NCBI RefSeq assembly: GCF_004210375.1 | Contig: NC_134827.1 | Span: 105,633,285 to 105,697,284 of the forward strand | Direction of reading: 5' to 3' | DNA from: Tachypleus tridentatus | Taxonomy: Eukaryota; Arthropoda; Merostomata; Xiphosura; Limulidae | Length of the DNA stretch: 64,000 nt | In this document: piece by piece, positions 12,501 through 21,500 of the stretch | How positions within the stretch are numbered: position 1 is the first letter of the stretch | How the letters are laid out: each line of letters opens with the position of its first letter | Notes under the pieces: generated by a model | Databases searched by the model: none | What the model was told of the DNA's origin: nothing | Seen by the model: the letters and a program-made list of their open reading frames with translations, nothing else | Made by a program: the position numbers and the translations under genes

Positions 12501-15500
12501 GGTTCTCTATGAGTAACGAGTTCCCGCTGGAACAGCGGTGAGTCTAGGGATTTACAAAGTTAGAATCAGAGGTTCGATTCCTTTCGGTAGACACAGAAGA
12601 TAGCCCGATATGGCTTTGCTATAAGAAAAACACATACACGCCCATGATTGATGCTAAGTTGACGTGAAAACACCCACAAAAAATCGTAACCACCATTTTG
12701 TAGCCGTGGTAATAAACCGTGCATTTTTTTTACAATATTCGCACTACTTGTAAAATATAAATAATATTTAAAAATTACAGGTGGCGTTCACGCGCTTATT
12801 AGTGTACTCCACCTTGTAGATATGTTCTGATTATTGACAGGTCATTCCATGGTTCCATCCATTTATTAAAAATACGCTGTCATATAAACCTATGCAGTGT
12901 TGACTATCTTTGATTCTTATATTTGGACTGGGCCCAGCATGGCCAGGTGGTTAAAGCACTCGAATTTTTTATCCAAGGGTCGCGGGTTCGAATCCATGTT
13001 ACACCGATCATGCTAGCTCTTTCGGCCCTGAGGTCGTTATAATGTGACGTCCAATCCCACTGTTCGTTGGTAAAAGATTTGGCGGTGGGTGGTGATGACT
13101 AGCTGTCTTCTTTCTAGTCTTATACTGCTAAATTATGGATGGCTAGCACAGATATCCTTCGTGTAGCTATGCGCGAAATCCAAACAAACCAAATATTTGG
13201 GCTGGGCGTGGCCCAGCGGTTAGCGTGTCTTAACTACATCTTTGAGGTACTATGTCTTTGAGGTATAAATGCGTTATAAAAGTAACAGTTAAGTTCGATA
13301 TTCGGCATATGTTAAACCGTATCTGAAACGGTGTTTGCCGTCTAGTTAAACCACATCTGATCAGCAGGCCTAAAATGGGAATAATTCCTGATTTAGCTGT
13401 TCAGCTAATGGGTCGCATGAGGGCGCTGTTTAAGTTCAAAATAATACTCCAGTTTTCTACCAGCTTGCTTGTTCTGCTGAAGAAATGCCGTAATCTTGAT
13501 TTCGGTGTATAAATTTAAAGGATGATGGATTGTTTGAAGCTAAGCATGAAGTAATTCTGTGTGTGCCATGTTGCCATCCCGCTGTCTACCACTAGGGGTT
13601 TACAAAGTGGAAGGAACAAAACATTAACTAATTTATTTGTTGTTGTTTTTTAAGAGACATCCACTTAACTTACGATGAACACGAAACTGATGCTTGTTGC
13701 ATAACATACTCTTCAAAAAAAGAAACGCAAAAGGCAAAATTTGAGACATATTGTTAACAAGTTTACTCCGGGTAGTTCTGTATGACATGTGTGAAACTTT
13801 GCACATTCACTGCTGAACATCCAAAGTCTGCAAAGGCGAAGTCCACGCTCACTAGTTGAAGTTTAACGTCACTCAACGTCAATAACGAGTATGCCCCCCG
13901 TGAGCATCAATAACTGCTTGGCATCTCCTGCCCATGGAAGCGATGAGATGACGAATCACATCCTTTGGAATGGTTGTCCATTCAGCTTGCAAAGCTGCTG
14001 CAAGCTGAGGTAGAGTCTGTGGTTGCGGTTGTCGCCGTCGCAGACGTCGGTCCAACTCGTCCCAAAGATGTTCGATGGGGTTTAAATCTGGTGATCTGGA
14101 GAGCCAGGGAAGAACGTTGATGTAGTGGTGTCTCAAGAAGACAGTGGTGAGTCGGGCTGTGTGAGGACGGGCGTTGTCATGTTGAAAAACGTCGTTGACG
14201 TTCACCAAGATGGGTTGCACATGGGGCCTAAGAATCTCGTCGACGGTTGCGTACGGTCTGATCGGAAATCCTACGCAGCCCTGGTATGGTTGAAGCAGTA
14301 GACGTCACAGTGGTGGTCCTACCCCGAAGGTGACGTAACCGGAAGTAGCGATCTTGTGCGGGCGTGGTCACACGAGGTCTGCTAGATCGAGGACGGTCAC
14401 GAGTTGATCCATGTTGTTGGTGACGATTCCATTACCTTGTGATGGTGCTTGGGTGGACATTCACAGCTCTGGCAACATCTGATCGAGATTCGCCTGCTTC
14501 CAAGCGACCAATGGCGTTGTTGCGTTGTGCTTCAGTCAGTCTTGGCGTAACTGTATTGCGTGTCGGTGGCTTAACACTGAGCTATGGAAACCGAGAACCC
14601 GTCACTTTTATACGGATTTTGCACATGTTGCACTTGCAGAACATGCAGATTTTTCAAACAAATTTGTTGGACACGAATGCGTTTTGGCGAAAAATCCGAT
14701 GTTTTCCTCCTTTTTCAAAGTTCACAACTTTTATTGTCATTTTGGTCTGACAATCAGTGCCTTAACACGTGTAACATCACATACTCTGAGCTTGTAACGT
14801 TATTACATATATTTCTCTTTAAAATAACAAAAATATCCCTTTTGCGTTTCTTGTTTTGAAGAGTATATACTGAATTTTGTATAACGTTTCGTATCTTGGT
14901 ACATAATCGTGTCTTACTGTTAGAGACGAAACGTCGTTCAGACATAAGCCTAATTATCCCACATATAGCTGTAACAAGAACTACGTCGTAATAATGGAGA
15001 TACGATGAGGATACAACTTGTTAAGAGCAATTGATTTGATGGAAAAAATGAATTTTTAAATATTTTTTTTGTATTTATTAAATCCCGTAATCACAAATGA
15101 AGTTACGACTGGTAAATTTTAAAACTTATAAACAACAACCAGTGATTGTTTATACGGAATTTAAGGCTATAAGTGCTTATTTTGCATGTCATTGCTGTCA
15201 AGACACTCGGCCCAGCATGGCCAAGCGTGTTAAGGCGTGCAACTCGTAATGTGAGGGTCGCGCGTTCGCATCCCCGTCGCGCCAAACATGCTCGCTCTCC
15301 CAGCCGTGTGGGCGTTATAATGGTACGGTCAATCCCACTATTCGTTGGTAAAAGAGTAGCCCAAGAGCTGGCGGTGGGTGGTGATGACTAGCTGCCTTCC
15401 CTCTAGTCTTACACTACTAAATTAGGGACGGCTAGCACAGATAGCCCTCGAGTAGCTTTGTGCGAAATTCAAAAAACAAACAAACAAAACATGTTGTTAA

Positions 15501-18500
15501 CATGTTTTTTCCATGTTAGTCTTGAGTCGAAAGTGATACCAAGGAATGTAATGTGTTTGCTCGAGTAGCTTTGCCCGAAATTCAAAAAAACAAACAAACA
15601 AAACACTCTGACAGAATGTAAAAGAAAAAAAATATCTCAACATATTCGAAGGGGTCCACAGTTGTTTTTTCCCCTCTTTTTTATATCTATATTTTTTATA
15701 CCAAACAATCGTAACCAGAGATTCTTTGCACTCAAGCGGAAAACGAGACGATAGGCTAATCTGTGCTTTGGTCACAACGTGCCTTCTGACTTACTGCTGC
15801 GCCACTGAGGGAAGAAGTTTGTTTGAAAGTTAAGCACAAAGCAACACAACAGGTTATATGTGCTCTGCTCATCACGGGTATCCAAGCTCAGATTCTAGCC
15901 TTGTAAGCTCACAGAGATGTCGCTGTGCAACTGGATGGGGGCGTAACCGAATATATCATCCCCCTTATAAAAATAGGGTGTAATAAACAAGAAATAGGGT
16001 GTAATAAAGAAGAAATAGAGAAAAAACAAGTACCAGCGAACTGATCTTATGAAATTTAAATTCTAGCTTTAAATTTTTTAAATGTTCTTCGATTTTAGTG
16101 CACATCACTTAAAATGTTGAAAACTTAATGTTATTTCATTGATAATTTAATCTGAAGAATTTCAACGGTTAATTTGTATCAGCGTACAGTCCTTTGCTTG
16201 TATTTTTGATACGACATGTTCCAATACCAATTTACAAAATGAGATAACAACTTTACCTCTGTTTAGTCAACAATGTTATTTTGTAGTGTTTGTTGAATTA
16301 CTGGTACCTAGAATAAGATAACAACTTTACCTCTGTTCAGTCAACAATATTACTTTGCAGTGTTTGTTGAATTACTGGTACCTAGAATAAGATAACAACT
16401 TTACCTCTGTTCAGTCAACAATGTTACTTTGCAGTGTTTGTTTAATTACTCGTACCTAGAATAAGATAACAACTTTACCTCTGTTCAGTCAACAATGTTA
16501 CTTTGCAGTGTTTGTTGAATTACTGGTATCTAGAATAAGATAACAACTTTACCTCTGTTCAGTCAACAATGTTACTTTGCAGTGTTTGTTGAATTACTGG
16601 TATCTAGAATAAGATAACAACTTTACCTCTGTTCAGTCAACAATGTTACTTTGCAGTGTTTGTTGAATTACTGGTATCTAGAATAAGATAACAACTTTAC
16701 CTCTGTTCAATCAACAATGTTATTTTGCAGTGTTTGTTTCATGCGTGGTACCTCTCCTGTGAAATGCAGATGTTTATTCTGTCTCTGTGTGTGATCTTTC
16801 CTATAATCAAGTAAGTACCTCATTTTATTTATAAAAAACAGGGCTGTAGGAAGCGATAAGACCAGTCAGTGCATGGCGTGTAAAGCTATAATTTATGTAT
16901 TAATATTTGCTTATGTTAGTTCAATACATTACGTTCTGTGTATGCAGTTTTATAGTTAAAATTGTTTAAGATTCAGTCATAGTAATTTAAAACATTTCTG
17001 GGGGCCTGCTCCCAGAATCCTCCTTTAGAAATGAAAATGTAGTAATGGCCTGACGATTCCAAAACTGCTTCCTACAGCAACGTGAAACGATTCGACGCTT
17101 ACATTTTATACATGTGCATGACGTAAGTGCAACATTTATTGTGTAAAATGTGTTGGTGCATGTTACTGATGTGCAGTTGTACTATTCCTTAGTTTCGATA
17201 TCGACAAAGTTAAATACGACATATTGGATCGTATAAAATCACGTGACATTTCATGAAAATCGCAGACAGTACAACCTTCGTGCGAGTTATATAATGAAAT
17301 TCCAACTTTCTTAACATTCAACGCATTCTTTTAGTTTAACTATTTGACACGACAGAAATAAAAAAGACAAACAGTATATCAGTTTTCTAAATTACATAAA
17401 ACGATTTAGACGTTAGTAAAGCTGTTAAAAATACCTAATAATATTCATTAAATAACACCAAAAATGTCATCTTGACGAAATGGATTGCAAGATTTGGACG
17501 GTCTAAGCATATTTTTGGTTAAGTATACATAGAATTAGGCCTATTGCACGAGGCCTAACGTGTAATGTATATATACATATATACACGTCATTTGAAAAAC
17601 ATTTATTTATTGTAAAAAGTTCACTTTATTCTCCTAAATAATTTAAACGAAGGATTAATAATACTGTTGTTGTTTTTTGTTTTAAACACTGAAGTGTCAC
17701 ATCATATTTTTAGCTTTAAATGAATTTAGGGTCTTTAATAGGTTCAATATTATCAAGTGTGAAATAGGCTTAACTCACTTTAATTTCCCCTAGCACTAAG
17801 TAAAATGGCGCTATCCCTCTGTTGAGCATTACCAAGACCTATATGATGGGATATAAATAACCTTATTTTTTATTAAGTGTTTTGACATGCCATCAGTAAA
17901 TGATTAATACATGAGATTTACCCAATATTTTAACTTCTGGTATGGATGTATAATAGGTAGCTCCATTAAACCCGTTATTGCCATCTGTTGTTTCTATTTT
18001 GTATGAAATAAAAAGGTTCAGTATATATTTGTTTTGATTACAAAGAAATATATTCTTTTGACATAGCTATATATTAAATAAAAATTTAGGTTTGGTATTA
18101 TCACTGTTCAACCAATTAGGTAAGTGTATAGAAATAAACGTCAGCTCAACCTTGAGATACAGGTTTCTCTTCTATTTGCTTAAGTGTAAAAAGATCACGT
18201 TTTTTTGGCTGGTAATTTATCATTAGGCCTATCGGTTACGTATTAAATAAAACTTAGTAGGCGAATTTTTCCTGTTGTTGTGTTTATAGATTAAATTTCT
18301 ATGGTTCTTTTTCAATCACCATTCACAGAAACAAAGGGACCGTTAGCGTGTGCGTAAACATCGCCTTCGTATTAATCTCCATAGTAACTATAGCCTTGAT
18401 CACATACTACAGAGATTTTCCACCGGTCCAACTGTTCGCCAATCCTGATATAAAGTAAGTTCACATAAGAAAAATATTTTTAAATGTAGCTCACGCACGT

Positions 18501-21500
18501 TAAGAAAATACGAACAGTCTTATCTGAATCACTGATTATAAATTCTTTATTAATGCAGGCCATGTGCAAGCGCAGAACACTAAAGGCATATTAACGAACT
18601 CAACTGGATTGAATTTTTTTTAATGTCTTTCAGGCAACAATTTGTGTTTTCTCTGGAGCTCTACACTAAACCATATACACACCTTGGTCCATATGCTGTT
18701 GGTTTACTACTTGGACACATGTACGTGAGAAAACCTCTCTTGACAATTCCAAAGGTACTTTATCTGTCGTGACACCTTAAACACTTCAACCCTTATTATA
18801 CGAGAAAATACTAAGCCTTTAATAGTCTCTGACTATTTTAATAGCATCATAAAATTAAATAGAATATTGTGTAGTTAGCCCTAACTTTGGTAATCTATGG
18901 AAATAATTGTAACAAGGATAGCGGTAAAAACAAAAAGGCAGGTTGAAAGATTATAGCACTTTTGGTTCGTTTATGACGTACTACCTACTTGTTACGTCAT
19001 AATAATGTCGTGTTCAATTTTTCCTGGGCGGCGTCACAAAGATAACAATAAATTATATGTTCAGTCTTGTTTCATTAAAAAAAATACCACACTACACATC
19101 AGTGGCTTTCTTTTTTTGTGTGTTGGTCGTTGGTGTTACATTATTATCTGGACCTTATCATGTCGGTGTTGAATGGTGTAACCCAATGCTGCATAAGAAA
19201 CATACAAATAGACAATAATTCATAAAAGGTAAAATAACAAATACGAAGAACAGCATTTTGGTTCTTTTCATGTGGTTCTCTATTTTATGGAAATGTCATC
19301 CATTTATTTAACTGTGGTTCTCTATTTTTCAAGATATCATACATCATTTTAACTGTGGTTCTCTATTTTGCAAGATATCATACATCATTTTAACTGTGGT
19401 TCTCTATTTTTCAAGATATCATACATCATTTTAAGCGTGGTTCTTTATTTTTCAAAATGTCATTCATCATTTTAACTGTGGTTCTCTATTTTTCAAGATA
19501 TCATACATCATTTTAACTGTGGTTCTTTATTTTTCAAGATATCATACATCATTTTAACTGTGGTTCTCTATTATTCAAGATATCATACATCATTTTAACT
19601 GTGGTTCTCTATTTTTCAAAATGTCATACATCATTTTAACTGTGGTTCTCTATTTTTCAAGAAATCATACATCATTTTAACTGTGGTTCTCTATTTTTCA
19701 AGATATCATACATCATTTTAACTGTGGTTCTATATTTTTCAAGATATAATACATCATTTTAACTGTGGTTCTCTATTTTTCAAGATATCATACATCATTT
19801 TAACTGTGGTTCTCTATTTTTCAAAATGTCATACATCATTTTAACTGTGGTTCTCTATTTTTCAAAATGTCATACATCATTTTAACTGTGGTTCTCTATT
19901 TTTCAAGATATCATACATCATTTTAACTGTGGTTCTCTATTTTTCAAAATGTCATACATCATTTTAACTGTGGTTCTCTATTTTTCAAAATGCCATACAT
20001 CATTTTAACTGTGGTTCTCTATTTTTCAAAATGTCATACATCATTTTAACTGTGGTTCTCTATTTTTCAAGATATCATACATCATTTTAACTGTGGTTCT
20101 TTATTTTTCAAGATGTCATACATCATTTTAACTGTGGTTCTCTATTTTTCAAAATGTCATACATCATTTTAACTGTGGTTCTCTATTTTTCAAGATATCA
20201 TACATTGTTTTAAGAATACACTTATTTTTAAAATTTCCAAAAATTAAATCAGTCGTAACTTGACTCTGATCTCAACTAGCAAAAGAATGTAGTTCTCTCA
20301 GTGTTCTGTCTTTATTAAATGGAACAAAATCCAATTAAGAAGGGATATTTTTGTAGCTGAGTCTTTTAAAATCCTCTATTTGAAGAACAAAACTGGAAGT
20401 AAAACAGAAATCCGTGTTTGTGCAGCATGGCACAATACTTCAATAAAATATGATCGAAGCACCTAGCAGACTGGCAGAACCACGACGTCGAATCTCATTC
20501 GTTTTCGATTTCTATTTCTTCAGGGAAAATATAATATATCTTATGTATATAACAAGCTATTAATATCTAGTTCCTAGACTGATAGTTACATGCGTGTCAG
20601 TTACACAGTATCATCTATTATCCATCATCTGCACATGTCAGAGAAAAAAATCCTATTTGTGGGTGGGTGTGTTTTTTTAATTTGCTAAAACGAAAGACAT
20701 CTTCATTAATATCCACTAAAACGTTTTTTAACTAGTGTGGTATATCTCTGTGTTTCTGTTTTGTTTTTTACAGAATGTTAAAATTTTAGGGTGGCTTCTG
20801 GCAATTAGCTGCAGTCTGGCCGTTGTATACGGGGTATACCCTTGGAACAACGGAGTAGTTCCTAGTCGGTCTACAACTATTTTATACGCTGCAACACACC
20901 GCCTTGTTTGGACTTTAGGTGTTGCCTGGATAACGCTTCTCTGCATTACTGGGCAAGGAGGTGGGTAGTGTCAGAGATGAATAAAAATAATTATTTTATC
21001 TAAGTTAAAAACAAATGTGAAACAATATTTTTATGTGTCTGAACGCCATATCAATTCCTACTGATTATTTTTGGAAAAAAAAAATTTGTTGGAACATCAC
21101 GGGGAATATTGATTCAGTTAGCTAAGTCCATTTCGATTTAAATGAAAAATAAAAGGTTACAAATTTTATTTTTTTATGGGTCGAGGTTTGGAAGGAAGGG
21201 TCCATGGTTCGAGACGTAAAATCGCTCAAAAACGAGCGTCTGCTGATTGGCTGCCCTCAGTCCGTTCCGTAGTTCTAAATTAAGGATGACGATGTCTTAA
21301 CCCTGAATGATCTCTGGCACGTGCGTCATCAGGGTCGAAACATTTAAGTCCACTTCTTCGTTAATGATAAAGTTTATTGCAGTAAGTGTTATATATTCGT
21401 GCAACTTACAAACAGTAATTCACAATGTACAGTTATTGGATCAGTTTCTAAGATGTAAGATAATAACATGTACTGTCTCCAAAGGTGCTGTTATCTATCT

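Larger units (their letters stand above)
12244..16730 (+). other. intron 7, transposon-rich
   Basis: This 4.5-kb intron contains SINE-B (12522), SINE-A (12927), a deleted Tc1 element (13709-14863), a composite SINE/Jockey insertion (15209-15598), SINE-B (15812) and the 74-bp array. The remaining sequence, including 13240-13700 and 14870-15198, shows nothing recognisable. Confidence 0.7.

Noticed and set aside
14439-14859. Overlapping + strand open frames of 90-103 residues
   Set aside because: They are antisense to the Tc1-like transposase remnant and its 5' region.
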